From contig NZ_JACLZF010000002.1 of the NCBI RefSeq assembly GCF_014243345.1, forward strand, positions 1 to 64,000: DNA of 64,000 nucleotides. The letters run 5' to 3'. Below, piece by piece: positions 8,906-18,046 of this stretch. The stretch's first letter is position 1; every line of letters starts with the position of its first letter. The position numbers and the translations under genes were made by a program. Origin of the DNA: Robiginitalea sp. SC105. Its GTDB lineage: Bacteria; Bacteroidota; Bacteroidia; Flavobacteriales; Flavobacteriaceae. The notes beneath the pieces were generated by a model that saw only the letters and a program-made list of their open reading frames with translations, did no database searches and was not told the origin of the DNA.

Positions 8906-10525
8906 TTATTCCGGGGTATCACTCCCCCACCAGTTATTTCCGGGGTCAAAATCCTCGCTGAGCAGCCGCATCCTCCCGGCTTCCCTCGCAGGCAATTCCC
9001 TGCGGACCACTTCCCTTAAATACGCAGCTTCCCGCAACGCATTGTACTGTGGGTCCATTCGGGGATATTTAGCATGGGTCGCAGAAAGGAAATTACTTAA
9101 CATGCCGTACAATTCTGCCGCCTTACCGGGGTGTGTGCCGGCCAGGTCGCGGGATTCGGCCAGATCCGTTTCCAGGTTGTAGAGTTCGTCCCGCCCGTCC
9201 TCGTAATAGTGAATCAGTTTCCAGGGTCCCTGCCGGATCACCGACGAAGGTTCGCCCCCCTGGTTTCCATAATGGGGATAATGCCAGATCAGGGGCCTTT
9301 GGTCCCAGTCGCTACTTCCAGCCCCTTCCAACAGGGGTGCCAGGCTTTTTCCATCCAGGTGCTGGAGGGGCTTTTTAGGCAGGCCGGCAAGTTCCAGCAG
9401 GGTGGGGTATAAGTCTGCCCCCGTTACCGGCTGGGTATGTGTGGCCGGCATTGCGTCCAGCCAGGGAACCCGCAGGATAAGGGGAACCCGGATCCCCCCT
9501 TCAAAGGGGTAGCCCTTCCCGCCCCGCAACGGGTGCAGGGAAGTGGAATAGGAATCACCAGCGACTACCCCTCCATTGTCGGAGGTGAATACGACGATTG
9601 TATTCCGGGCCAGGCCCAGCGAATCCAGGGTGTCCAGTACAAGCCCGACCGCTTCATCCATATTTTCGACGAGCCCCGCATAGACTGGGTTATCCTGAAC
9701 CTGTCGGATGGGAAGGTACCTCCCCATCCGGAATCCGCTGGCGGCGATTCCCATTGAATCGGCTTTATCCCGGAATTTATGCCAGCGCTCCCGGGTGGTT
9801 TGAATGGGTCCGTGGACAGCGTAAAAGGAAAGGTACGCAAGGAAAGGGGTATCCCGGCTCGAAGCTATAAAGGAGGACGTCTCCCTTGCCAGCCGTATCG
9901 GCAGGTTTTCCCCGGGCCTTGTATTTGGCAGGAACGGGTTCTCCCAGGGGGAAAAATATCCGCCCATCGGACTGCCTTTTTCCCATCCGCCGACATTGAC
10001 ATCAAAGCCGTGATCGGTAGGCAGGGAACCTGCACCGCCCAAGTGCCACTTACCGGCAAAGAAGGTCCGGTAGCCAGCTTCCCGGAACGCTTCTGCGAGC
10101 GTTGTGTCTGCCTTCGGGAGCGCCTCTGCATAGGCAGCGGGCAATACTCTCGAATGCCGGCCAACCTCGCGCCAGTTTTCCCCGGAAGCCGCCCCGATCC
10201 AGTCGGTAATCCCGTGGCGCGTGGTGAAACGCCCGGTCAGCAGGCTGGCACGCGAAGGGCTGCAAACCCGGCTGGTCGCATACCCCTGGGTAAAGAGGCT
10301 GCCGGATGCGGCGAGCCGGTCTGTATTCGGAGTTTCATAAAAGGAACTGCCGTACACCCCCAGGTCGGAATATCCCAGGTCATCGACCAGAATAAAAAGC
10401 ACATTTGGTCTGGATGGAATGGATATCCGGGTGGAATCCCCGCGGCTACAGGAGTTCAGACAAGTCAATAACAGGAGCCCGGCTGCTGCTAAAGCCGGAT
10501 AGAAAGCCGGGATACGGGTTTTCAC
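8906..10525 (-). CDS. Type I sulfatase, lipoprotein
   Basis: A 539-residue arylsulfatase-type hydrolase that would remove sulfate esters, probably from polysaccharide. The signal ends in CLNSC, so Cys26 is a likely lipid anchor. The alkaline-phosphatase-fold core starts with NVLFILVDDLGYSD, whose Asp48/Asp49 bind Ca2+. Cys88 in CSPSRASLLTG is the residue converted to formylglycine. GKWHLGG and FTSDNGG supply further metal and sulfate-binding residues. The Cys-type motif could be matured by FGE or anSME, neither of which is in this window. Substrate unknown. It lies 31 bases past the acyl-CoA dehydrogenase start-to-end unit on the same strand and could be co-transcribed with it. Confidence 0.93.
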   Translation of the reverse strand: MKTRIPAFYPALAAAGLLLLTCLNSCSRGDSTRISIPSRPNVLFILVDDLGYSDLGVYGSSFYETPNTDRLAASGSLFTQGYATSRVCSPSRASLLTGRFTTRHGITDWIGAASGENWREVGRHSRVLPAAYAEALPKADTTLAEAFREAGYRTFFAGKWHLGGAGSLPTDHGFDVNVGGWEKGSPMGGYFSPWENPFLPNTRPGENLPIRLARETSSFIASSRDTPFLAYLSFYAVHGPIQTTRERWHKFRDKADSMGIAASGFRMGRYLPIRQVQDNPVYAGLVENMDEAVGLVLDTLDSLGLARNTIVVFTSDNGGVVAGDSYSTSLHPLRGGKGYPFEGGIRVPLILRVPWLDAMPATHTQPVTGADLYPTLLELAGLPKKPLQHLDGKSLAPLLEGAGSSDWDQRPLIWHYPHYGNQGGEPSSVIRQGPWKLIHYYEDGRDELYNLETDLAESRDLAGTHPGKAAELYGMLSNFLSATHAKYPRMDPQYNALREAAYLREVVRRELPAREAGRMRLLSEDFDPGNNWWGSDTPE

Positions 10526-10556
10526 GAGTTTTTCAATTAGGGGTTCCCGCAGGGAA

Positions 10557-11699
10557 TCAGTCCCTTAGGATACTCCTTGAAATTACGATTTTTTGGATTT
10601 CGGAGGTGCCTTCGTAAATCTGCGTGATTTTGGCATCCCGCATCATTCGCTCCACATGGTATTCCTTCACATATCCGTTACCCCCGTGGATCTGCACGGC
10701 CTCCACGGCCGTATCCATGGCCACCTGGGAGGCGTAGAGTTTGGCCATGGCGCTGGAGAGGTCATAGTCTTTACCGGTGTCCTTGTCTATCGCTGCACGA
10801 TAGACGAGCATGCGGGCGGCTTCAATCTGGGTATGCATATCGGCCAGTTTGAAGGCGATGGCCTGGTGGTTGGCAATTTCGGTGCCGAATGCCTTCCGCT
10901 CCCTGGAGTATTTCAGGGAGAGCTCATAGGCGCCCGCGGCAATCCCCAGGGCCTGGGCAGCAATGCCTATCCGGCCGCCCGAGAGCGTTTTCATCGCAAA
11001 TTTGAAGCCGAAGCCGTCTGCCCCGATCCGGTTTTCCTTCGGGACTTTTACATCGTTGAAGATCAGCGAGTGCGTATCGCTGCCCCGGATCCCCATTTTT
11101 TGTTCTTTCGGGCCGATCTCAAACCCATCCATCCCTTTCTCCACGATCAGGGCGTTGATCCCCTTGTGCCCTTTTTCCGGGTAGGTCTGGGCGATGACCA
11201 GGTAGATATCCGCCGAACTCCCGTTGGTAATCCAGTTTTTGGTGCCGTTGAGGATGTAATGGTCCCCAACTTCCCGCGCAGTGGTTTTCTGTGAGGTGGC
11301 GTCGCTTCCTGCCTCGGGTTCCGAAAGGCAGAAGGCCCCGATTTTCTCGCCGGCGGCAAGGGCCGGCAGGTACTTTTTCTTCTGCTCCTCCGTGCCGTAG
11401 GCTTCGAGCCCCCAGCACACCAGGGAATTGTTCACCGATACGATCACCGAGGCCGAGGCATCCACCTTGGAAAGTTCCTCCATGACCAGTACATAGGAAA
11501 GCGTATCCAGGCCACTGCCCCCGTATTCCGGGGATACCATCATCCCCATGAATCCCAGCTCCCCCATTTGCCTGACCTGGCGGGCCGGGAACTCCTGTTT
11601 TTCGTCCCGCTCAATGACGCCTGGCAGCAATTCGTTCTGTGCAAAATCGCGGGCAGCCTGGCGCACCATCTGTTGTTCTTCGGTGAAACTGAAATCCAT
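10557..11699 (-). CDS. Acyl-CoA dehydrogenase
   Basis: FAD enzyme of fatty-acid or branched-chain amino-acid oxidation, 380 residues from the ATG at 11699 (MDFSFTEEQQ). That is the standard start and length; an upstream in-frame ATG at 11732 would overlap the promoter. Family signatures: GAFCLSEPEAGSD (substrate and FAD loop), WITNGSSADIYLVIAQT, and near the C terminus QIYEGTSEIQ, whose Glu is the catalytic base in short-chain acyl-CoA dehydrogenases. Chain-length preference is not decidable here. A good promoter lies 31 bases upstream. Confidence 0.93.
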   Translation of the reverse strand: MDFSFTEEQQMVRQAARDFAQNELLPGVIERDEKQEFPARQVRQMGELGFMGMMVSPEYGGSGLDTLSYVLVMEELSKVDASASVIVSVNNSLVCWGLEAYGTEEQKKKYLPALAAGEKIGAFCLSEPEAGSDATSQKTTAREVGDHYILNGTKNWITNGSSADIYLVIAQTYPEKGHKGINALIVEKGMDGFEIGPKEQKMGIRGSDTHSLIFNDVKVPKENRIGADGFGFKFAMKTLSGGRIGIAAQALGIAAGAYELSLKYSRERKAFGTEIANHQAIAFKLADMHTQIEAARMLVYRAAIDKDTGKDYDLSSAMAKLYASQVAMDTAVEAVQIHGGNGYVKEYHVERMMRDAKITQIYEGTSEIQKIVISRSILRD

Positions 11700-11729
11700 T
11701 TGATTTGTATTTTTCTCAATGAAGCAGTG

Positions 11730-11760
11730 CAAATATACGCTCTGGCTAAATGATATTCAA
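11730..11760 (-). promoter_or_regulatory. Promoter of the acyl-CoA dehydrogenase gene
   Basis: On the minus strand TTG (11760-11758), 20-base spacer, TATATTTG (11737-11730). This fits the Bacteroidetes TTG-N17-23-TAnnTTTG consensus, with a predicted start about 25 bases before the ATG. Confidence 0.75.
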
Positions 11761-11856
11761 CAGAGCAGGCTCATTATTGCGAATCCAAAAATGGCGCATC
11801 CGGGTCTTTTTCCGCGATCCCTTCCGGAAATCCCACAAAAAGCAGGTCTTTATTTT

Positions 11857-11864
11857 TATATTTG
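11857..11864 (+). promoter_or_regulatory. Candidate -7 box for the glutamate dehydrogenase operon
   Basis: TATATTTG, a perfect match to TAnnTTTG, about 105 bases before the ATG at 11968. No good -33 element was seen. It faces away from the acyl-CoA dehydrogenase promoter. Confidence 0.5.
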
Positions 11865-11967
11865 TCGGGGTCGCCCCATCCGGCGGCCGCCCGAAGAAAC
11901 CAGCCGGCAGCTGACCTGGCCCGGGCCACGGGCCTTAGCTGCTGCGAACCAAACCAAAAATGGTATT

Positions 11968-13200
11968 ATGTTGATGAAGGAGCTCCTGGAGCGCTATGAA
12001 AACAAGCCCCCCGAAATTGTTTTTCAATGGAAGGACCCGGAGACGGAGGCAGAGGGTTGGGCGGTGATCAACTCCCTGCGCGGCGGGGCGGCCGGCGGGG
12101 GAACCCGGATGCGCGAGGGCCTCGACCAGAACGAAGTGCTGTCCCTGGCAAAGACCATGGAGGTTAAATTCACCGTTTCCGGCCCGCCGATCGGCGGGGC
12201 CAAATCCGGGATCAATTTCAATCCGGACGACCCGCGGAAAAAGGGGGTTCTGCAGCGCTGGTACCAGGCGGTTTCCCCTTTACTCAAGAGCTATTACGGC
12301 ACGGGGGGCGACCTGAATGTGGACGAAATCCACGAGGTCATCCCCATTACCGAGGACGCAGGGGTGTGGCATCCGCAGGAAGGCGTTTTCAACGGCCATT
12401 TCCGCCCCACGGAAGCCGATAAGATCAACCGGATCGGCCAGCTCCGGATTGGGGTGATCAAGGTACTGGAAACCGACACCTATTCCCCGGACCCCCGCAG
12501 GAAATACACCGTGGCGGACATGATCACGGGTTTTGGCGTGGCCGAGGCGGTGCGGCATTTCTACGATATCCACGGGGAAAGCGTCTCCGGGAAGCGGGCC
12601 GTGGTCCAGGGTTTTGGCAATGTGGGGGGGGCCGCGGCCTTCTACCTGTCCAAGATGGGCGCCCGGATCGTCGGCATTATTGACCGGGCCGGCGGGGTCA
12701 TCAATGAAGATGGCTTCAGCTTCGAGGAAATCCGCGAGCTCTTCGGCAAAAAGAAGGGCAACGCGCTGATCGCCGAGGACCTGATCCCATCGGACGAACT
12801 CGACAGGCGGATCTGGAGCCTGCCGTGCGAAATCTTCGCGCCCTGCGCGGCATCCCGTCTGGTCACCCAAGAACAGATCGGCACGCTCATCGAAACGGGC
12901 CTGGAAGTGATTTCCTGCGGGGCCAACGTGCCCTTTGCGGACAGGGAGATTTTCTTCGGTCCCATCATGGAATATACGGACCAGCGGGTCAGCCTGATTC
13001 CGGATTTCGTTTCCAATTGTGGCATGGCCCGGGTTTTTGCCTATTTTATGGAAGGACGGGTGTCCATGGAGGACGCAGACATTTTTAATGACACCTCGGA
13101 AACGATTAGAAAGGCAATTTTGAATATATTTAACCAAAATCCAACCCGAAGGAACCTCAGCCGGACTGCATTCGAGATCGCGCTGAAACAACTTGTTTAA
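11968..13200 (+). CDS. Glu/Leu/Phe/Val dehydrogenase family protein
   Basis: NAD(P)-dependent amino-acid dehydrogenase, probably acting on glutamate. The start at 11968 (410 residues) matches the family length. The reading frame is open further upstream, but that part is proline/arginine-rich and not protein-like for the family. Lys79 in SGPPIGGAKSG is the substrate-binding/catalytic lysine of the family signature. The Rossmann motif VVQGFGNVGGAA starts near residue 212. The segment after the lysine (KSYYGTGGDLNVDEIHEV) differs from well-studied GDHs; it belongs to a conserved flavobacterial branch whose specificity I cannot name. The nhaD-type gene follows after 12 bases. Confidence 0.9.
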   Translation: MLMKELLERYENKPPEIVFQWKDPETEAEGWAVINSLRGGAAGGGTRMREGLDQNEVLSLAKTMEVKFTVSGPPIGGAKSGINFNPDDPRKKGVLQRWYQAVSPLLKSYYGTGGDLNVDEIHEVIPITEDAGVWHPQEGVFNGHFRPTEADKINRIGQLRIGVIKVLETDTYSPDPRRKYTVADMITGFGVAEAVRHFYDIHGESVSGKRAVVQGFGNVGGAAAFYLSKMGARIVGIIDRAGGVINEDGFSFEEIRELFGKKKGNALIAEDLIPSDELDRRIWSLPCEIFAPCAASRLVTQEQIGTLIETGLEVISCGANVPFADREIFFGPIMEYTDQRVSLIPDFVSNCGMARVFAYFMEGRVSMEDADIFNDTSETIRKAILNIFNQNPTRRNLSRTAFEIALKQLV

Positions 13201-13212
13201 ACAAACCAACCT

Positions 13213-14550
13213 ATGGAAACCATAATTATCATCGTTTTTCTGGTCGGCTACCTTGCCATCACCCTTGAACACAACCTAAAGATCGACAAACTGATACCCG
13301 CCCTGGCCATGATGGCGCTCCTTTGGGCGATCATCGCCCTGGCGCACATGCCGGTCTTTGAGGTGAATGCCGAACTCAAGGAGCTGGAACCCTCGCACCT
13401 GGACGAAATCCTCCTGCACCATTTGGGGAAAACCGCGGAGATACTGGTATTCCTGTTGGGGGCGATGACCATTGTGGAGATCATCGACTACTTCAACGGT
13501 TTTGCCACTATCAAAGGGTATATCCGGACGCGCAGCAAAACCAAACTGCTCTGGCTATTTTCCATGCTGGCCTTTATACTGTCTGCCATCATCGACAACC
13601 TGACGGCCACCATTGTACTGGTGACCATCCTGCAAAAAGTGATCAAGGACCGGAATACCCGGTTGTGGTTTGCGGGGATGATAATTATCAACGCCAATGC
13701 CGGTGGGGCCTGGTCGCCAATCGGAGACGTGACCACGACCATGCTCTGGATCGCCGACAAGGTGTCTGCCCTCCAGCTCATCGAGCACGTGCTCCTGCCA
13801 TCCATTATGTGTACCGTGGTACCTACCCTTATCGCCAGCCGGTTTAAGGTTTTCAGGGGGAATATAGACGCAGAGGTCGGTGAGGATACCGAGGCAACAT
13901 CAAAATTCGGGCCCACCATGCTGTATCTCGGGCTCGGATCCATCGTCTTCGTGCCGTTTTTCAAAACCATTACCCACCTGCCTCCCTATGTGGGCATGAT
14001 GCTTTCCCTGGCCGTGGTGGCAACTTTTGCCGAGATCTACAGCCAGACCAAATTCAGCATCAGCAACGTGGACAGGGAGAGTGACGAGCATGCCACCCAC
14101 AGCCCTGTCCATGCCTCCCTTGGGAAGATTGAGCTGCCCAGCATCCTCTTCTTCCTGGGAATCCTGCTGGCGGTAGCCGCCCTGGAGTCCCTGGGATACC
14201 TGTTTACCTATGCGGAGGCCCTGAATGAAGCCATACCCAATACGGATATTGTGGTGTTGCTCCTCGGCGTCGGGTCGGCCGTTATCGACAACGTGCCCCT
14301 GGTAGCCGCCAGTATGGGGATGTTCTCCCCTGGCCTGGACGCCCCCTTATGGCATTTTATAGCCTATTCGGCGGGAACCGGCGGCAGCATGCTGATCATC
14401 GGCTCGGCAGCCGGTGTGGTTGCCATGGGGATGGAAAAAATCGACTTCTTCTGGTACCTGCGCAAGATCGCCTGGTTGGCCCTTGCGGGCTTCCTGGCCG
14501 GGGCATTGACCTTTATCCTGTTGCGCGACCTGGTGCTCAACCCGGTATAA
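13213..14550 (+). CDS. nhaD: Na+/H+ antiporter, NhaD family
   Basis: A 445-residue inner-membrane protein with about 11-12 hydrophobic segments, of the ion transporter superfamily. Typical NhaD features are the paired segments IDNLTATIVLVTIL (about 131-144) and SAVIDNVPLVAASMGMF (about 355-372), each with a membrane Asp-Asn in an inverted repeat, and NANAGGAWSPIGDVTTTM. It would exchange Na+ for H+ to control salt and pH, as expected for a marine bacterium. It follows the dehydrogenase gene by 12 bases and is probably in the same transcript. Confidence 0.9.
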   Translation: METIIIIVFLVGYLAITLEHNLKIDKLIPALAMMALLWAIIALAHMPVFEVNAELKELEPSHLDEILLHHLGKTAEILVFLLGAMTIVEIIDYFNGFATIKGYIRTRSKTKLLWLFSMLAFILSAIIDNLTATIVLVTILQKVIKDRNTRLWFAGMIIINANAGGAWSPIGDVTTTMLWIADKVSALQLIEHVLLPSIMCTVVPTLIASRFKVFRGNIDAEVGEDTEATSKFGPTMLYLGLGSIVFVPFFKTITHLPPYVGMMLSLAVVATFAEIYSQTKFSISNVDRESDEHATHSPVHASLGKIELPSILFFLGILLAVAALESLGYLFTYAEALNEAIPNTDIVVLLLGVGSAVIDNVPLVAASMGMFSPGLDAPLWHFIAYSAGTGGSMLIIGSAAGVVAMGMEKIDFFWYLRKIAWLALAGFLAGALTFILLRDLVLNPV

Positions 14551-14617
14551 TTTTTCGGCTGGAATACTTAAAATGGCAAAACCCCGTTATTAGAAGCAAC
14601 CTAATAAGAGAGCTATT

Positions 14618-15304
14618 ATGATAATGTTTCAGGACGCCGATGCCCAGCTGGGCGAGATTGCATCCGAAGAGAAGACCCTTTCCGTCATCGACCTGATCTT
14701 CAACGGAGGGACAGGAAGCATCGTGATCATCTCGGTGCTTTTCGTGATGCTGGCGGTAGCCATGTATATTTATTTCGAACGGTTGCTCGCCATCAAGGCA
14801 GCGTCCAAGATCGACAAGAATTTCATGAACCAGATCCGGGACCATGTGATGTCCGGCAAGCTGGAAGCGGCCAAGATCCTCTGCGCCCAGACGGACAGCC
14901 CGGTGGCGCGCCTGACCGAAAAGGGGATTTCCCGGGTCGGCAAGCCCCTGGATGATATCAACACGGCCATTGAAAATGCCGGGACCCTGGAAGTCTACAA
15001 GCTGGAGAAGAACGTAAGCGTACTGGCAACCGTTGCCGGTGCCGCCCCGATGATCGGGTTCCTCGGGACCGTGATCGGGATGATCCTGGCCTTCCACCAG
15101 ATGGCCACCAGCGGCGGACAGGCCGAAATGGGAGCCCTGGCCTCGGGTATCTACACCGCCATGACCACGACCGTGGCCGGGCTGGTCGTGGGTATCATTG
15201 CCTATGTGGGGTACAACCACCTGGTGAACCGCACCGACAAGGTGATCCACAAGATGGAAGCCAATGCAGTGGAGTTCCTGGACTTGCTGAGCGAACCAAT
15301 TTAA
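14618..15304 (+). CDS. MotA/TolQ/ExbB proton channel protein
   Basis: A 228-residue inner-membrane protein. Three helices: about 29-51 (VIIISVLFVMLAVAMYIYF-like), about 130-155 (TVAGAAPMIGFLGTVIGMI) and about 170-196 (TAMTTTVAGLVVGIIAYVG). The second and third are the signature of ExbB/TolQ, which form the pentameric proton channel. With the ExbD-type and TonB-type proteins next to it, it turns proton flow into force on outer-membrane receptors. The start could be the ATG at 14618 or 14624. Symbol withheld because ExbB and TolQ are not separable by eye. Confidence 0.92.
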   Translation: MIMFQDADAQLGEIASEEKTLSVIDLIFNGGTGSIVIISVLFVMLAVAMYIYFERLLAIKAASKIDKNFMNQIRDHVMSGKLEAAKILCAQTDSPVARLTEKGISRVGKPLDDINTAIENAGTLEVYKLEKNVSVLATVAGAAPMIGFLGTVIGMILAFHQMATSGGQAEMGALASGIYTAMTTTVAGLVVGIIAYVGYNHLVNRTDKVIHKMEANAVEFLDLLSEPI

Positions 15305-15313
15305 GCACCGCCT

Positions 15314-15700
15314 ATGAAACTGAAGGGAAGGAACAAGGTGAGCCCGGAGTTCAGCATGTCCTCCATGACGGACATCGTATTTCTGCTGCTTATCTTTTTT
15401 ATGCTGACGGCGAACTCCCCGAATGCCCTGGACCTTTTGCTGCCCAAGGCCAAGGGGAAGTCCACCAATACGCAGAATGTCTCGGTGACCATCAACCGGA
15501 ACCTCGACTATTTTGTGAACAACCAGCAGATCAACGGAGAATACATTGAAATTGAATTAAAAAAAGCACTGCAGGGACAGGAGAACCCGACGATTATCCT
15601 CCGGGCCGAAGAGAGCGTAGCGATCAAAGAGGCCGTCAACGTGATGGATATCGCCAACAGGAACAACTATAAAGTGATCCTTGCCGTGCGTCCGAATTAA
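15314..15700 (+). CDS. ExbD/TolR biopolymer transport protein
   Basis: A 128-residue protein with a short cytoplasmic N terminus, one helix (about 15-36: MSSMTDIVFLLLIFFMLTAN) and a periplasmic domain. Asp in SMTDIVF is the conserved proton-carrying residue of ExbD/TolR. The periplasmic end LRAEESVAIKEAVNVMDIA matches the family. It begins nine bases after the channel gene and its stop overlaps the next start (TAATG), so the three genes are translated as a unit. Confidence 0.92.
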   Translation: MKLKGRNKVSPEFSMSSMTDIVFLLLIFFMLTANSPNALDLLLPKAKGKSTNTQNVSVTINRNLDYFVNNQQINGEYIEIELKKALQGQENPTIILRAEESVAIKEAVNVMDIANRNNYKVILAVRPN

Positions 15701-16653
15701 TGTCACTACTCGATACGAGACACAAGAAAAAATCCTTCACGCTCACCACCTTGCTGCTGAGCCTGCTGGTCCTTTTGCTGTTTTACATCGGCCTGACCTA
15801 TATGGACCCGCCCGAGGAGAATGGCATTACCGTAAACTTCGGCACCATGGAATTCGGCATGGGCAACCAGCAACCCCTGGAGCCCGTCCGCCGGCAGCAA
15901 CCCGAACCCGAAGAACTGGTGGAAGATGTACCGGAAGAAGTAGCGGTATCCGAGCCGGCCACCGAACCGGCCACCGAGCCGGAAGTCCCGGAGGAATCCA
16001 CCCAGGCCGAATCCCCCACCGAAAAAGTACTCACCCAGGAAAACGAGGAGTCCATCCGGATCCGCCAGCGGGAGGAAGCCCGTAAGAAGGCCGAGGAAGC
16101 GGCCCGCAAAAAGGCAGCCGAGGAAGCCCGCATCAAGGCCGAGGCCCAGGCGGAAGCCGAACGGCAGGAACGGGAGCGCCAGGCGGCCGCCGAACGGGCC
16201 CGCCAGGAACAGGAAGCCAAGAAACGGGAACTCGACGCCATGATGGGCGGCCTGAACACCTCCAGCGGCACCGCCGAGGGAAGTGAAGGGGACGACAACC
16301 AGGCAGGGGACAAGGGCCAGCCAGGGGGCGATCCGTATGCCACCACGTATTACGGGGGCCCCGGCAGCGGTAGCGGCACAGGGGGGTATGGCCTGGGCGG
16401 GCGCACGCTGGCCAGCAAGGGCCAGGTGGAACAGCAATGCAACCAGGCCGGACGTGTGGTAGTCCAGATCACTGTGGACCGCAGCGGGAAGGTCGTGGCC
16501 GCCCAACCGGGGGTGCGGGGTACGACCAACAACGATCCCTGCCTGCTCGAACCCGCCCGGAAAACGGCTTTCATGCACCGGTGGAACCCCGACCCCAACG
16601 CCCCGAACCAGCAAATCGGTTTTGTGGTGGTGAATTTCAAACTGGGGGAATAG
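15700..16653 (+). CDS. TonB-type energy transducer
   Basis: A 317-residue periplasm-spanning protein. N-terminal helix at about 12-34, then a Pro/Glu-rich stretch, a long Arg/Glu/Ala coiled coil (about 108-180), a Gly-rich linker, and a C-terminal TonB-like domain (about 240-317) with GRVVVQITVDRSGKVV and GFVVVNFKL. It would transmit energy from the channel pair to TonB-dependent receptors. The coiled coil also resembles TolA, but the C-terminal domain is the type found in flavobacterial energy transducers. Overlaps the exbD-type stop by one base; folC begins right at its stop. Confidence 0.88.
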   Translation: MSLLDTRHKKKSFTLTTLLLSLLVLLLFYIGLTYMDPPEENGITVNFGTMEFGMGNQQPLEPVRRQQPEPEELVEDVPEEVAVSEPATEPATEPEVPEESTQAESPTEKVLTQENEESIRIRQREEARKKAEEAARKKAAEEARIKAEAQAEAERQERERQAAAERARQEQEAKKRELDAMMGGLNTSSGTAEGSEGDDNQAGDKGQPGGDPYATTYYGGPGSGSGTGGYGLGGRTLASKGQVEQQCNQAGRVVVQITVDRSGKVVAAQPGVRGTTNNDPCLLEPARKTAFMHRWNPDPNAPNQQIGFVVVNFKLGE

Positions 16654-17874
16654 ATGACCTACCGCCAGACGCTGGACTGGATGTTTGCCCGTCTGCCCAT
16701 GTACCAGCAGCAAGGCGCCACCGCCTATCAGGGAAAGCTGGAACCCATCCGGGACTTTGCCGCCCGCCTGGGCCACCCGGAAAGCGCATTCAGGAGCATC
16801 CACGTAGCCGGGACCAACGGCAAAGGCTCCAGCAGCCATATGCTGGCCTCCGTCCTGCAGGAGGCAGGATACAATGTGGGCCTGTATACCTCCCCCCATC
16901 TGAAAGACTTCCGGGAACGCATCCGGGTCAACGGGAAACCGGTGCCGGAAGCCTATGTCATCGAATTTATCGCACAGCACAAACCCTACCTCGAAAAGGC
17001 CGGGCTTTCCTTTTTTGAACTGACCGTGGGCATGGCCTTTGCCTATTTCGCCTCCCGGGAAGTAGATATCGCCGTGGTGGAGGTGGGCCTGGGCGGGCGC
17101 CTGGATGCCACCAACATCATTACCCCGGAGGTCAGCCTGATCACCAACATCGGGCTGGACCATACCGAATTCCTCGGGAAGGAACCCCGGCAGATTGCCG
17201 GGGAGAAGGCGGGCATCATCAAACCGGGCGTACCGGTGGTCATCAGCGAAACCCAGCCGGATATCGCCGATGTATTCACCGCCACGGCCCAAATGCGGGA
17301 GGCCCCGATCCGGTTCGCCGACCAGCAGGAATGGCCTGACTACCCCGTCTCCCTGCTGGGGAGTTACCAGCAGCGGAACCTCAGGGGCGTGCTGGCCACC
17401 CTGGATACCCTGAACGTTGCAGGTTCGTTCCGGGTAAACGAAAAAGCCATCCGCAAGGGCCTGGCCAGCGTTTCGGAGAATACCGGGCTCATGGGCCGAT
17501 GGCAAATCCTCCGGGAGCACCCGCGGGTACTTTGCGATACGGCCCACAACCGGGAGGGGCTCGAACTGGTACTGGAACAACTCGCCCGACAATCCTACCG
17601 GACCCTCCATTTTGTCCTTGGTTTTGTAAAGGAAAAAGACCTGGACGGCATCCTGCCGCTCTTCCCCCGGGAGGCGCGCTACTACCTCTCCCGTCCCAAT
17701 ATCCCGAGGGGGATGCCCGTTGAAACCCTGGCAGCCGCAGTGGAACGCATGGGACTGGATGCCCAGGCGTTCCAGAGCATTGCCGAAGCCTACCAGGCCG
17801 CCATGGCCGCTGCCGACCCGGAAGACCTCATCTTCATAGGGGGCAGCAATTTCACGGTAGCTGAAGTCCTCTGA
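16654..17874 (+). CDS. folC: Bifunctional dihydrofolate synthase / folylpolyglutamate synthase
   Basis: A 406-residue cytoplasmic Mur-ligase-family enzyme that joins glutamate to dihydropteroate and to folates. The P-loop is HVAGTNGKGSSSHM (about 50-63), the Thr-Ser-Pro-His loop is YTSPHLKDFRERI, and EVGLGGRLDATN (about 142-153) is the family signature. The C-terminal domain has DTAHNREGL. It starts directly after the TonB-type stop codon, so folate synthesis is transcribed with the transport proteins; this linkage recurs in flavobacteria as far as I recall. Confidence 0.94.
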   Translation: MTYRQTLDWMFARLPMYQQQGATAYQGKLEPIRDFAARLGHPESAFRSIHVAGTNGKGSSSHMLASVLQEAGYNVGLYTSPHLKDFRERIRVNGKPVPEAYVIEFIAQHKPYLEKAGLSFFELTVGMAFAYFASREVDIAVVEVGLGGRLDATNIITPEVSLITNIGLDHTEFLGKEPRQIAGEKAGIIKPGVPVVISETQPDIADVFTATAQMREAPIRFADQQEWPDYPVSLLGSYQQRNLRGVLATLDTLNVAGSFRVNEKAIRKGLASVSENTGLMGRWQILREHPRVLCDTAHNREGLELVLEQLARQSYRTLHFVLGFVKEKDLDGILPLFPREARYYLSRPNIPRGMPVETLAAAVERMGLDAQAFQSIAEAYQAAMAAADPEDLIFIGGSNFTVAEVL

Positions 17875-17907
17875 ACAGTGGCCGGCGTCCTCTGACCAGA
17901 CAGGTAT
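17866..17907. repeat. 21-base imperfect tandem repeat at the folC stop
   Basis: GTCCTCTGAACAG (17866-17878) recurs as GTCCTCTGACCAG (17887-17899), period 21. The first copy contains the folC TGA, the second lies just after it. Probably a small slippage duplication. Confidence 0.6.
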
Positions 17908-18046
17908 ACTGGCATGCATCCACGCGGATTTCCGGGAGCCTCGACTGTGCCGTTCTGACAACTGTCCATAATCCAACAAAAATCCTGCATTTTATTACCT
18001 TAGGGAATTGCCGGAGTGCAACCCGGCCCCTAACCAGCCATTCCTT

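Noticed and set aside
12280-13272. A 330-codon minus-strand frame across the glutamate dehydrogenase-like gene
   Set aside because: Antisense to a conserved enzyme; composition is that of a shadow frame.
15706-17979. A 757-codon open frame on the minus strand across the TonB-type and folC genes
   Set aside because: It lies fully antisense to two well-supported genes, has low-complexity Gly/Pro/His composition, and reflects high GC at third positions.
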